DNA of 35,875 bases from an uncultured Prochlorococcus sp. (GTDB taxonomy: Bacteria; Cyanobacteriota; Cyanobacteriia; PCC-6307; Cyanobiaceae), in contig CACARV010000007.1 of assembly GCA_902535025.1 (NCBI GenBank), positions 1 to 35,875 on the forward strand, given 5' to 3'. Under the pieces are notes generated by a model, which worked only from the letters and a program-made list of their open reading frames with translations, had not been told where the DNA came from and made no database searches. Below are positions 8,295 to 15,644 of this stretch, piece after piece. Every line of letters starts with the position of its first letter. The stretch's first letter is position 1. The translations under genes were made by a program, and so were the position numbers.

Positions 8295-8465
8295 ATGAGT
8301 TTTATGAGTGGAGATTATGAGACACTAGAATGCAATCAACCAAAAATTGCATATATTCAAAAAAAATCTGAAAATAATACAGAATGGTTAGATAATTTAA
8401 TTAATAAAATTGAGGATATGAAAAACAATATATCCAATGTTTCGAAATGTTGTTTGGATGAATAA
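8295..8465 (+). CDS. Hypothetical 56-aa protein
   Basis: The frame starts MSFMSGDYETLE, has a hydrophilic, probably helical middle (NTEWLDNLINKIEDMKNN) and ends SKCCLDE. Composition looks protein-like and a weak purine stretch (AAAG) precedes the ATG. No family is recognised. The flanks 8072-8294 and 8466-8576 contain nothing I can assign. Confidence 0.5.
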   Translation: MSFMSGDYETLECNQPKIAYIQKKSENNTEWLDNLINKIEDMKNNISNVSKCCLDE

Positions 8466-8576
8466 AAACTAAATTATTTATGTTTTGGCAAAAATAAGAA
8501 CGGCATTTGAAATGATTAATTTTATTGAATTTAGTTAATTGCATCATAAGTATTTAAGAAAGTAGATAAAAAAACT

Positions 8577-8823
8577 AAAACTTAAAAATAAAAAAAAACG
8601 TAGAAAAGAAGTAGTATCTTATTTAATTACTCTAATAATTATTTTTTATCTGGCACTTTATATATCTCTCTAAAACTATTAGGGTTAGATTCTTTTTTAG
8701 CTTATAGAATGGCATGGGGTAATTTTGGTTTTTAAACTTGCAACTTTCTACTTGATATTTGAAGGAATATCCTCGATAATTTTCTTAATTTCTGGAGTTA
8801 AATTATTAAAAAATAATTTTTAA
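8577..8823 (+). pseudogene. Decayed copy of the PepSY-like membrane gene at 11303-11563
   Basis: Base-by-base comparison shows clear homology to the intact gene at 11303. Shared blocks include TTAATTACTCT, TCTGGCACTT/TCTGGAACTG, CTATTAGGGTTAGAT/CCATTAGGAGTAGAT, GGGTAATTTTGG and TCTGGAGTTAAATTATTA. The copy has lost its ATG, has a stop in the middle (GGTTTTTAAAC) and several indels. It is therefore a dead paralogue. Confidence 0.75.
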
Positions 8824-8846
8824 TTTTACAAATAAAGTTAGAGTAT

Positions 8847-8993
8847 CTATTTAGCCTTCTTCAAATATAGATTCTTTGTATTTGCCTGATCTGATGTAAA
8901 TAATAAAATTAATATAGTACCAATTAAAAATAAAAATATCATTGAAATTCCAACTACTTCTACCATCTCAATAGGTAAATAATTTAAAAACAT
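8847..8993 (-). CDS. Hypothetical 48-aa single-helix membrane protein
   Basis: The frame starts MFLNYLPIEMVEVVG, has one strong transmembrane helix (about residues 14-33, ISMIFLFLIGTILILLF) and a short polar tail ending NLYLKKAK. It shows the usual layout of small thylakoid or plasma membrane peptides. No recognised family and no clear ribosome-binding site. The flank 8994-9263 holds nothing I can assign. Confidence 0.5.
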   Translation of the reverse strand: MFLNYLPIEMVEVVGISMIFLFLIGTILILLFTSDQANTKNLYLKKAK

Positions 8994-9263
8994 GAAAAAT
9001 AGATCCAACACTTTAAACCTAGCAAGTTTATTCCTAATGTAAAGTAATTATTCATCTTGAAATATCATAAAAAACTTTTTTAGACTTCCAAAAGTATTCA
9101 ATTTATGAAAAACCTAATTTCTAAAAATTATTTAATTAATAAATCTTTCAAAAACCCTTTTTTATTTATCATTTAAGAATATTAACAGGCAAATAACCAA
9201 AGCTCTATATGAATCTTTTATAATTTAAAAGTTTACAAATTTTTAAAAATTAATTTAATCTAA

Positions 9264-9398
9264 TTAAGCAGCTAAATTTTCTTCTGTGAGAGATCTAATT
9301 TTTGCAGCTTTTTTTAGTAAACTAACTACTTCTTTTCTCCCAATTGCATTATCAACTTGATGCATAATTTCAGCATATTTTTTATTTATTTTTTTCAT
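9264..9398 (-). CDS. Hypothetical conserved-type 44-aa basic helical protein
   Basis: The frame MKKINKKYAEIMHQVDNAIG followed by RKEVVSLLKKAAKIR and a short acidic end is amphipathic, helical and strongly protein-like. I recall very similar short proteins repeated in Prochlorococcus genomes, but cannot name a function. It is an isolated gene with AT-rich flanks (9399-9606 shows nothing). Confidence 0.6.
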   Translation of the reverse strand: MKKINKKYAEIMHQVDNAIGRKEVVSLLKKAAKIRSLTEENLAA

Positions 9399-9606
9399 AA
9401 ATATTTTTATAACCATATCTAAAATACTGTAGAACTTAATACTGTCAACAAGAATTAGATCTTATAAATAGGAGATCTTCAATCTTTTTCTTGGAAAACT
9501 AATATTTATATAATTATTATATTATTGGAAAAACTTATATAATTTTTTAAAAATAATTTACACCTACTATTGGAACTAATATAGCTTCTATTTACATCTT
9601 CTATAT

Positions 9607-9837
9607 TTAATTTTGAGGGAAACTTATACACTCTAAAAAATTAATATCCGCTTCGTCCAAAATTAAATTCCACTCTTCATCAGATTTACTAACAGCATTT
9701 TTAAGATCCTTTTCAAATTTAGAAGTACATCTTTTTTCTATATTTTCTGGAGAATTATATTTTCGTAAAAAACTCAAACTAAAATAAGAAATTAGTGAAA
9801 TAACTATGATTAGAAATATTATTCTAAATCTATTCAT
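9607..9837 (-). CDS. Hypothetical membrane-anchored 76-aa protein
   Basis: The start at ATG 9837 (MNRFRIIFLIIVIS) is preferred over an upstream in-frame start because it lies 23 bases from the -10 hexamer of the shared promoter box, behind a TTTTTT run. One N-terminal helix (residues 4-22) is followed by a polar domain with two Cys (RCTSKFEKDL and FLECISF), possibly a disulfide outside the membrane. No family is recognised. The longer form would start at 9879. Confidence 0.55.
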   Translation of the reverse strand: MNRFRIIFLIIVISLISYFSLSFLRKYNSPENIEKRCTSKFEKDLKNAVSKSDEEWNLILDEADINFLECISFPQN

Positions 9838-9860
9838 ATCAAAAAAGATAATTTTTTTTA

Positions 9861-9879
9861 ATTTTAGGTTAGTTGTCAA
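9861..9879 (-). promoter_or_regulatory. TTGACA-box promoter upstream of 9837
   Basis: Minus strand reads TTGACAACTAACC then TAAAAT, with 23 bases to the ATG at 9837. The second half of the box is more divergent than in other copies. Confidence 0.45.
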
Positions 9880-9990
9880 TCATATATATATTTTGAAATT
9901 TCTATTTTTGAAAGTACTAAGTGATAGACAAAAAAAAAATTTTTTTTTATGATTTTTTTAAATCTCTTTTGAACTTATAGTAATTACAAA

Positions 9991-10188
9991 ATGAAAAATT
10001 CTTTTAATTTAAACCATTTACCAATAAAAGATTTAGTTGTTTCAGGTTTAATAGTATTAATAATGTCAACTATTATTTCCAATATTTATAACCCATTATT
10101 TGGTTTTTTTTATGCTTTTAGTAATTTGTTAACACTTTCTTTCTTAAGTTGGCTATATCAAGAGTCGTGGAGTGACCCTACTAAATAA
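9991..10188 (+). CDS. Hypothetical 65-aa membrane protein
   Basis: The frame starts MKNSFNLNHLPIKDLV and has two hydrophobic helices (about residues 15-33 and 38-56) followed by a short tail SWSDPTK. It follows an AT-rich upstream region with A9/T8 runs. No family is recognised; the coding call rests on length and a transmembrane pattern. Confidence 0.5.
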   Translation: MKNSFNLNHLPIKDLVVSGLIVLIMSTIISNIYNPLFGFFYAFSNLLTLSFLSWLYQESWSDPTK

Positions 10189-10392
10189 ATAGATTTAAAA
10201 ACTTCATTATGTTTTGTTTACTCTTACAAAAAGCAACTCTTAAAAAAAAATAAAACTTGAAAAGTTCTCTAAGCTCTCCATTAAAACAATTTTTTTAACA
10301 TAACAATTTTTATTGCTTAACTAAGATTTTAGATAATACTAAACTGAAATCCTATTAAGCATCAAAACATTTTTAACTTTAATTGTATATGT

Positions 10393-10485
10393 TTAATATT
10401 CATCCTCAGAGCACACATAAGATTCAATTTCAGCTTTTACTCTACTTATATAAACTTTCTTTATGTAGTATCTTCTTTTCTTTTT
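10393..10485 (-). pseudogene. Start-less basic/acidic peptide remnant
   Basis: An open frame without ATG reads KKKRRYYIKKVYISRVKAEI and ends ESYVCSEDEY before TAA. It looks like the body of a small protein whose start was lost, possibly through an indel in the A-run near 10485. It is a weak call. The flanks 10189-10392 hold nothing else I can assign. Confidence 0.25.
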
Positions 10486-10539
10486 TTATTAAGGCTTGAA
10501 AACAAAATTTTAAAATTCATAGCTAATTATTTATAAAAA

Positions 10540-10704
10540 CTAGCCAAGAGAATCTAAATCTCTTCTGTGGTGAACTGTATTTGCTTTATCTTTCAAAACT
10601 TTTTGTTCTCTCAATAAATCAGCAATAGTTGGAAACTCTTTTGCATAAACAAGATCTTTTACATTTTTATCTTGAATTACGAATGGTGATTTTTTTGAAT
10701 TCAT
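10540..10704 (-). CDS. Hypothetical 54-aa protein with a clear ribosome-binding site
   Basis: The frame MNSKKSPFVIQDKNVKDLV continues with EFPTIADLLREQKVLKDKAN and ends VHHRRDLDSLG. GAGGAAAT lies 8 bases upstream of the ATG, one of the few convincing Shine-Dalgarno sites in this region. The protein is hydrophilic and cytosolic. No family is recognised. Confidence 0.6.
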   Translation of the reverse strand: MNSKKSPFVIQDKNVKDLVYAKEFPTIADLLREQKVLKDKANTVHHRRDLDSLG

Positions 10705-10915
10705 GATTAAATTTCCTCAAAATTTTTATTGGTTCCTGATTAAAGAGCGTGTATGATCGTTTAGGTAGGAGTAAAATTCTTTTGCAAACATCAGGCATTC
10801 TTAGTTATCGCGAGCTTAGAACCCTAACTGATTTGTTTTGTTTAAAGAATCTTTGTAAGTCAATATGTATTCATTGCAAGATTTGATTGAAATCGTATGC
10901 ATTCTGAATCATATA

Positions 10916-11029
10916 TAGCACTACTATTTTCTAGCTAATAGTATTGAGCAAGTGTCTTTAAAGGATGTACGGTTTGAAGAACAAATATATACGGATAAAA
11001 GACTCACAATTAGATTTGAAAATGTATAG
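10916..11029 (+). pseudogene. Coding remnant without start
   Basis: The frame HYYFLANSIEQVSLKDVRF... IYTDKRLTIRFENV ends at TAG 11029. It has protein-like composition but no start codon after the stop just upstream. It reads like the surviving part of a larger gene. Family is not recognised, and 10705-10915 shows nothing else. Confidence 0.25.
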
Positions 11030-11101
11030 AATTACGAATTCGAAAATTTTGGAATAGAGTATTTGTTATACATATATATTATGATTTTTGTTTTTGAGAA
11101 A

Positions 11102-11302
11102 ATGAAGACTTCCACTTTAATCTTTTTCTTATTTCTTAGTTTAAATCTTTCTTCTAATGCCCATATGATGGGTACATTTTCTACAGAAAAAGATGCCGAA
11201 AAAGAATCATTAAAACTTGGTTGCGAAGGGACACATAAAAATCAAGATAAATGGCTCCCTTGTGAGAACGAAAAAGAACTGCATAGATATTTAAGAAAGT
11301 AA
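11102..11302 (+). CDS. Secreted DUF3721 protein
   Basis: The start at ATG 11102 gives a clean signal peptide (MKTSTLIFFLFLSLNLSSNA). A mature domain follows with HMMGTFSTEKDAEKES, LGCEGTHKN and WLPCEN. This is the DUF3721 signature (M-G-x-F-x-T-x-x-x-A-E, G-C-x-G-x-H, W-x-P-C) of small cyanobacterial secreted proteins with two conserved Cys. The upstream start at 11063 would add a spurious leader. Its stop directly abuts the ATG of the next gene, so the two form an operon. Function is unknown. Confidence 0.8.
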   Translation: MKTSTLIFFLFLSLNLSSNAHMMGTFSTEKDAEKESLKLGCEGTHKNQDKWLPCENEKELHRYLRK

Positions 11303-11563
11303 ATGCAAAAAATGAAAATTAATAAAAGAAAAATACATAGAAAAGTAGCCATACTTTCTGCAATCCCTTTATTAATTACTCTGATATCTGGAACTGCTTA
11401 TAGTATTCTTCAGCCATTAGGAGTAGATGCTTTTTGGTTAATCAAATGGCATACGGGTAATTTTGGAATTTTTAATTTGCAGCCCTTTTATTCTATATTT
11501 CTTGGTATTCTCTCATTAATCTCTGTTATATCTGGCGTTAAATTATTACAAAAAAATGATTAG
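11303..11563 (+). CDS. Small PepSY-TM-like membrane protein
   Basis: The 86-residue protein begins with a basic segment (NKRKIHRKV) and has two hydrophobic helices, AILSAIPLLITLISG (about 15-32) and a second ending VISGVKLL (about 63-82). Between them lies WLIKWHTGNFG with a conserved-looking His. The H-R-K-x-A-x-L-x-x-I-P-L-L-I-T-L-x-S-G start resembles PepSY-associated membrane helices. The gene starts on the base after the DUF3721 stop. A dead copy lies at 8577-8823. Confidence 0.7.
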   Translation: MQKMKINKRKIHRKVAILSAIPLLITLISGTAYSILQPLGVDAFWLIKWHTGNFGIFNLQPFYSIFLGILSLISVISGVKLLQKND

Positions 11564-11787
11564 ACTTAACTCAAAAAGCTACAAGGAGATAATGTTAAAA
11601 GTACATCTAATAAAAAAGATTTTTTACGGAAGGAGTTTTAAAAATCTTTAGTTTTTTAACATTAAGATCTGAAATTATTGTTTGAATTTTAATTTCTTCT
11701 ATTCCTTCTTCTCGCTGAATAAATCTTTAAATAAAAGAACATGTATATGAAGTCTAGAATTTTGAAGATCTGCAAAAAGGGGATTAA

Positions 11788-11991
11788 TTAATTATTAATA
11801 CTATTTGCTCCTCCGCTAGCTAAAAAAATTATTCCTCCTAATGCCATAGTTACAACTCCCATATAAGGGTATTTTTTAATTGTTGATTTAGTAATAGGAA
11901 GCCAAGAAAAATATTTATCCGATTTATTAACTTCAATTTTCTTTTCTCTTGGAGGTAGGCCTAGCTCCTCTCTTCTTCTAGCTTCTCCCAT
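11788..11991 (-). CDS. DUF2839-like protein with C-terminal membrane helix
   Basis: The start at ATG 11991 is chosen because MGEARRREELGLPPREK aligns with MGEAKRRKKLGVPPREK of the gene at 13434-13631. The protein then has a polar linker and a C-terminal transmembrane helix (about 46-62, YMGVVTMALGGIIFLAS). The MGEAKRRK-x-LG-x-PPR start is typical of the small cyanobacterial family I know as DUF2839. Function is unknown. The reading frame stays open upstream, see 11992-12090. Confidence 0.65.
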   Translation of the reverse strand: MGEARRREELGLPPREKKIEVNKSDKYFSWLPITKSTIKKYPYMGVVTMALGGIIFLASGGANSINN

Positions 11992-12090
11992 AATAGAATA
12001 AGTAATGCAAATTGTTAACTCTATACTAAAAATTAAGGCCCACCTTTGCGAGTAATAGTTATTCAATAAACTCAAGTTTAAAACTATATC
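11992..12090 (-). pseudogene. Upstream in-frame remnant fused to the MGEAR gene
   Basis: The frame continues upstream of ATG 11991 for about 33 codons (LNNYYSQRWALIFSIELTI...) without its own ATG. It resembles the frame at 2091-2285 in both DNA (TATTACTCGCA / TATTTACTCGCA) and peptide (YSQ-x-W-x-L-x-F). It is probably the relic of a lost gene that happens to run into the downstream one. Confidence 0.35.
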
Positions 12091-12092
12091 TT

Positions 12093-12320
12093 TCAATCAT
12101 TAGCTTTATTCCATCCCCTAGAATATTCAGTATTTATCATATTTGAAAAATCTTCTAAACTTGAAACTTTAAAGTAGGAATGAGGCTTGTGGTCACTAGT
12201 ATTTAATAAGTAATAATCAATTACTTTTCCATTATCTTATTCTTTTACCCATTGCTAAACTCTTTTCTCATACTATTAAAAAAACCAATCAAAAGTACAA
12301 ATTATGAATAGCTTTTCCAT
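12093..12320 (-). pseudogene. Pseudogene with five in-frame stops behind an intact promoter box
   Basis: A single 76-codon frame starts at ATG 12320 (MEKLFIICTFDWFF) right after a TTTTTT leader. It meets TAA and TAG side by side, then TAG after YEKRV and TAA after QWVKE. It then runs cleanly through DNGKVIDYYLLNTSDHKP, YFKVSSLEDFSNMIN and EYSRGWNKAND to TGA. All parts are in one frame, so substitutions rather than indels inactivated it. The original family is unknown. The 3' half still looks strongly protein-like, so decay is recent or the region is read otherwise. Confidence 0.5.
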
Positions 12321-12341
12321 AAAAAAGGTTTTTATCTTACT

Positions 12342-12360
12342 ATTTTAGATCAATTGTAAA
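12342..12360 (-). promoter_or_regulatory. TTGACA-box promoter upstream of pseudogene 12320
   Basis: Minus strand reads TTTACAATTGATC then TAAAAT, 21 bases before the ATG at 12320, with CCTTTTTT just before the start. Confidence 0.45.
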
Positions 12361-12363
12361 TAT

Positions 12364-12711
12364 TTAAGAGAAGACTGGAGGATAAGGTGTTTGTCCATTC
12401 ATTAAAGATGAATCTATTGGTTTGCAAATGTTCATCAGAGCATCTTGTCCAAAACCTGGGCCAGAAGGTCCATCAATAAATTCTTGAAATTCCTCAGCAG
12501 AAATTCCATCTTTCACTTCCCAAAAACAATAAATAGGGCCAGTTTTAGTGACGGCATTTGCAGAATGATTAAAAAATCCTTTTTCTTTATTTGCTGCTAC
12601 TGCATCATCCCAACCACCGCCTGGAGCCATAGCTCCATAAGCTGTTTCCCACCATTTTTCAGCTTTTCCTACTTTGAATTCATGATGAACAATGTAAAAT
12701 GTTGATGACAT
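12364..12711 (-). CDS. Small ferredoxin-fold-type protein of picocyanobacteria
   Basis: The start at ATG 12711 is chosen because it lies right after TTTTTTTT and begins with the beta strand MSSTFYIVHHEF; the longer frame upstream is hydrophobic filler. The 115 residues continue AEKWWETAYGAMAPGGGWDD, ANKEKGFFNHSANAV, IYCFWEVKDGISAEEF and a C-terminal NGQTPYPPVFS. I recall close relatives in Prochlorococcus and Synechococcus; the strand-helix pattern suggests a dimeric alpha-beta barrel-like fold. Function is unknown. It fits the similar small proteins at 14.8-17.3 kb. Confidence 0.7.
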   Translation of the reverse strand: MSSTFYIVHHEFKVGKAEKWWETAYGAMAPGGGWDDAVAANKEKGFFNHSANAVTKTGPIYCFWEVKDGISAEEFQEFIDGPSGPGFGQDALMNICKPIDSSLMNGQTPYPPVFS

Positions 12712-12899
12712 AAAAAAAACATGTGCGCTGATAATTAATTTACTTCGAATACCCAAAAGGGGGATTAATTTATATTGAATTCCTAAATAAAAAAACATTA
12801 GATATCCAGTATGATTGTCTCATAGTTAAAAAAGATAGTTATAACTTTTTAAATATTAAATCCTATTTTGCATCGCATCACTCTATAACTTCAAGGGTT

Positions 12900-13016
12900 A
12901 TATGCATTGCAATCCAAGAACTTGAAAATTTTTACAGCGAAATCGTGGAAACTATCATTATTGAAAAATGTCCAGACAAAAAAACAGCCACATCAAGCGC
13001 AGAATGTTTAAGTTAA
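12900..13016 (+). pseudogene. Start-less coding remnant
   Basis: The open frame reads VICIAIQELENFYSEIVE, then EKCPDKKTATSSAECLS, and ends TAA at 13016. The nearest ATG (12902) is in another frame and terminates at once. Protein-like composition suggests the 3' end of a lost small gene. Confidence 0.3.
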
Positions 13017-13066
13017 TGCATTCAAGACTTATCTTCACCATTTCTATCAAAATTAGAATTACTCAT

Positions 13067-13336
13067 TTAAAGAATTGGATATGCTATCCATCCAAATAAG
13101 GTGTAATTAATAATGACAGCCATGAAGCCTATCATTGCCAATCTACCATTTGTTCTTTCCGCAATAAACCAATAGCTATTTGGCCATTCAAAATTCTCCC
13201 CCATATTGGATATTTGATTTTCTAAAAGTGGAGTTTGAGTACTAGTAGTGTCCTGATCAAGATAATAATTACTATCTGGGTAATAGCTTTCGCTTTTAAC
13301 ATTGTCTTCTTTCTTTTCGATCATCTTATTAGACAT
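13067..13336 (-). CDS. hli: High-light-inducible protein (Hli), long form
   Basis: The 89-residue protein has a polar N-terminus (residues 1-50) and one chlorophyll-binding helix with ERTNGRLAMIGF (60-71) and a hydrophobic continuation to the end. E-x-x-N-G-R-x-A-M-I-G is the Hli signature, supplying the Glu/Asn/Arg pigment-binding set. Hli proteins bind chlorophyll and carotenoid in thylakoids and protect photosystems under excess light. It is one of four hli genes in the window; this one has the long N-terminal tail. Confidence 0.93.
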   Translation of the reverse strand: MSNKMIEKKEDNVKSESYYPDSNYYLDQDTTSTQTPLLENQISNMGENFEWPNSYWFIAERTNGRLAMIGFMAVIINYTLFGWIAYPIL

Positions 13337-13433
13337 CTAAACTTTAATTATCTTAATGTGTAAAAAAGCAAAATAGGGTAAAAAGGTAGTTTTGAAGAAT
13401 GTTAAAAGTGTTTCTCCTTAATTAAATCAATTT

Positions 13434-13631
13434 TTAGAATTTAGCCACATAAATTACACCTCCAACAAGTATTAATATTCCTGCCCCATAAAAAAGAATT
13501 GGAATAATTGGATATTTATATATTGTAGCCCTTACTTTTTTTTGTACAGACTCCTTATCAAATTTTGGGAACTCTATAGGTTTTTCTCTGGGTGGAACAC
13601 CTAATTTTTTTCTTCTTTTAGCTTCTCCCAT
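13434..13631 (-). CDS. DUF2839-like small membrane protein
   Basis: The 65-residue protein starts MGEAKRRKKLGVPPREKP and ends with a hydrophobic helix (residues 42-62, IIPILFYGAGILILVGGVIYV). It is the intact paralogue of 11788-11991. The Lys/Arg-rich start and C-terminal anchor are the whole of the protein. The ATG lies 30 bases from the -10 of the shared promoter box at 13662-13680. Confidence 0.7.
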   Translation of the reverse strand: MGEAKRRKKLGVPPREKPIEFPKFDKESVQKKVRATIYKYPIIPILFYGAGILILVGGVIYVAKF

Positions 13632-13661
13632 AATTCATAAAAAGAGGCATTTATTACTTTA

Positions 13662-13680
13662 ATTTTAGATCGATTTTCAA
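13662..13680 (-). promoter_or_regulatory. TTGACA-box promoter upstream of 13631
   Basis: Minus strand reads TTGAAAATCGATC then TAAAAT. The leader contains CCTCTTTTTATG 13 bases before the annotated ATG, an alternative tiny start that leads nowhere. Confidence 0.5.
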
Positions 13681-13783
13681 TCAATAAATGTAGAAGTCGA
13701 TGGTAGATGAATATCGCGTGAATAGACGCCCAATATGAAAGTTGCAAAAAATCGTTTATAGCTAAATATCTTCGAAGATGACC

Positions 13784-14032
13784 CTAGAAGTAGCTTTTGA
13801 AGATGCTTGTTTTCTTCCATCCTTTTTCTAATAACTCCTTATATTCTTTCCTGGCTTCCTTTATAGTTTCTACTCTACTTCCCTTCATAACTGGTTTACT
13901 CGATCTCTTATAAACACAACCATAGGAAATCATCATTGCGTCAATATTAGGACTAGGTTTAGATAAATCTTCAAATGGTTCAAAAACTTTTATTCTGGTT
14001 CGATCCTTATTAATGAGACAAAATTTATCCAT
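13784..14032 (-). CDS. DUF1651-like protein
   Basis: The 82-residue protein starts MDKFCLINKDRTRIKVF and ends in TIKEARKEYKELLEKGWKKT, the same strand-then-helix with A-R-x-x-Y-x-x-L-x-x-x-GW as at 1649-1930. Its ATG overlaps the stop of the upstream membrane gene by one base (TAATG), so the two are translationally coupled. Function is unknown. Confidence 0.65.
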   Translation of the reverse strand: MDKFCLINKDRTRIKVFEPFEDLSKPSPNIDAMMISYGCVYKRSSKPVMKGSRVETIKEARKEYKELLEKGWKKTSIFKSYF

Positions 14033-14283
14033 TACTTACCTTTAGATAAAAAATAATTTAAAAAGATACCTCCAGTAACTAATAAACCACCCATAGCTAT
14101 AAATCCAAGTAAATCTAATATTGACTTATCAGTATTTATTTTTAGAAAAGTTAAAGCAAAAGCAACTGGAGGGAACAATAATATTGCTTTTGGAATAAGT
14201 GCCTGATTCCATTTCTTAATGTCAGTATCTTCTTCATTCAATTCTTGATACATCTTTTCTAGCTTTGCCCTTTCTTCTTCCAT
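14032..14283 (-). CDS. Hypothetical two-helix membrane protein
   Basis: The 83-residue protein has an acidic helical N-terminus (MEEERAKLEKMYQELNEEDT) and two transmembrane helices (about 31-47 and 58-77) separated by KINTDKSILD. It is the first gene of a two-gene operon with the DUF1651-like gene. No family is recognised. Confidence 0.6.
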   Translation of the reverse strand: MEEERAKLEKMYQELNEEDTDIKKWNQALIPKAILLFPPVAFALTFLKINTDKSILDLLGFIAMGGLLVTGGIFLNYFLSKGK

Positions 14284-14439
14284 TAGATAAGTGTAGAAAA
14301 ATCATTCTTCAAATACTATAAATTAAGTTAAAACCCTGCGAATTAAAAATAATTAAAATTACAACTAAATTTTATATGCAAAGAGAAAGTAATATTAAAA
14401 CAAATGCTATAAACCACTTCAAAGACTTTATCAAAATTC

Positions 14440-14713
14440 ATGTCAATATTAGTCACTTCACCTTTCCAGTAGTACTGCTGAGGAATAAGGAATTAACAAC
14501 TGGCCAATGTGGACATGTGAAATAAGTTCTTTTGATTGGCCTTACGAGGATAAAGAAACTTGTTTATTTTTTGAGGGTGAAGTGAAAGTTACTCCTGAGG
14601 TAGGGGAACCTGTGAAGTTTGGTGCAATTGACCTATTTATTTTTCCAGCAGGCATGAATTGTAGATGGGATATTCATCAAGCAGTTCGAAAGCATTATCG
14701 ATTTGGAGATTAA
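14440..14713 (+). pseudogene. Cupin (DUF861-like) gene broken by frameshift and nonsense codon
   Basis: The 3' frame encodes WTCEISSFDWPYEDKE, FEGEVKVTP, FPAGMNCRWDIH and AVRKHYRFGD, the hallmark of the small DUF861/Cupin_3 proteins common in Prochlorococcus. ATG 14507 lies inside the conserved first strand and has no ribosome-binding site. Upstream, the same frame reads STAEE-stop-GINNWP, and the expected N-terminus (MSILVTSP) sits in another frame starting at ATG 14440. One indel near 14460-14470 plus the TAA at 14486 therefore separate start and domain. A shortened product from 14507 cannot be excluded. Confidence 0.6.
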
Positions 14714-14800
14714 TAAAACATTTTTAAAATATTAGCTTCATTTAAACGGCTAGACCTTTAATTTACAGGAGCTGGGAATAAGCATGCGTTTTTTTATTTG

Positions 14801-15106
14801 TTAATCACAACAACTATCCTCTTTTAATGAAGCAGTCCAAGAAGATTCCTGCATTGTTGATAAGTCAACTCTATGAGTTGACATCCAATCACCATTCGCT
14901 TCCACGAACTTTTGAACATTCCCTTCTGGAGCTTGATGTATAACGATAACTTTTTGAGGATCTTCCTTACTTACTCCTCTAAAAAGCGGCTTAATATCAA
15001 ATTCAGAATGTCTTTTATCTGCCTCTGGACTATCAAATATCGCAACCCATTCATCAAAATTACTTTCAATTTTAAATGTAAACACAGAGGTGACAGAGCA
15101 AGACAT
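14801..15106 (-). CDS. DUF3764 family protein
   Basis: The 101-residue protein has VTSVFTFKIESNFDEW, IFDSPEADKRHSEFDIK, LFRGVSKEDPQKVIVIHQ and EGNVQKFVEAN, the pattern of DUF3764, a small cyanobacterial family with a likely dimeric alpha-beta barrel fold. It ends with two Cys (DSCCD). Function is unknown. The ATG follows a T9 run 23 bases after the -10 of the shared box. Confidence 0.8.
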   Translation of the reverse strand: MSCSVTSVFTFKIESNFDEWVAIFDSPEADKRHSEFDIKPLFRGVSKEDPQKVIVIHQAPEGNVQKFVEANGDWMSTHRVDLSTMQESSWTASLKEDSCCD

Positions 15107-15129
15107 AAAAAAAAATATAACTGCTACTC

Positions 15130-15148
15130 ATTCTAAATTAGCTGTCAA
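15130..15148 (-). promoter_or_regulatory. TTGACA-box promoter upstream of 15106
   Basis: Minus strand reads TTGACAGCTAATT then TAGAAT, with 23 bases to the ATG, the last ten being TTTTTTTTTA. Confidence 0.5.
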
Positions 15149-15169
15149 ATATTATCCAAAATTTATTCC

Positions 15170-15559
15170 TTAATCCCATAAAGTTAAATCTGAATCTCCT
15201 GTTGATCTTTGCATCCAATGGATTTTCCAAATCCCATCAATTTTTTTAAAGATAGAAGTTACAGTAGGTAAATCATCATTAGGAGTTCCTTTATAAGTAA
15301 ATTTTGCACCAAGCGTAAAAACACACATTGCTGCATCAACAGATAGAAATTCGAACCTATGAATTTTTGTAATTTCAGCTTTTTCCTGAACCACATCGCC
15401 AGAACTCATCATTTCTTCTAATCCCTTTGCACTTATTGGATTCCCACTAGGCCTGATAAATAGAAAATCCGAAGTGGCATTATTTACAAAAAATGAGCCC
15501 ATATTCTGAGGTGTTGCAAGCTCATACAACATCGATTCAATTGTTTCTCTATCAGTCAT
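15170..15559 (-). CDS. NTF2/SnoaL-like protein
   Basis: The 129-residue protein shows the NTF2-like order: N-terminal helix (TDRETIESMLYELAT), NPISAKGLEEMMSSG helix, then long strands IHRFEFLSVDAAMCVFTLG, TYKGTPNDDLPTVTSIFKK and WKIHWMQRSTGD. In this fold the terminal W-K-I-x-x-x-x-Q strand closes a small-molecule pocket. Enzymatic function cannot be inferred. It is a neighbour of other small single-domain alpha+beta proteins. The ATG follows a T7 run 23 bases after a TATAAGAT element. Confidence 0.7.
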   Translation of the reverse strand: MTDRETIESMLYELATPQNMGSFFVNNATSDFLFIRPSGNPISAKGLEEMMSSGDVVQEKAEITKIHRFEFLSVDAAMCVFTLGAKFTYKGTPNDDLPTVTSIFKKIDGIWKIHWMQRSTGDSDLTLWD

Positions 15560-15644
15560 TAAAAAAAGTGATTATTAACCATATCTTATATCCATTACCC
15601 ATTACTTAACATTAACTCAGCACTTTTTAAGCATTTCACCTTTA

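Noticed and set aside
14507-14713. Intact 68-aa cupin
   Set aside because: The start lies inside the conserved first strand, without a ribosome-binding site. The missing N-terminus is visible upstream in broken frames.
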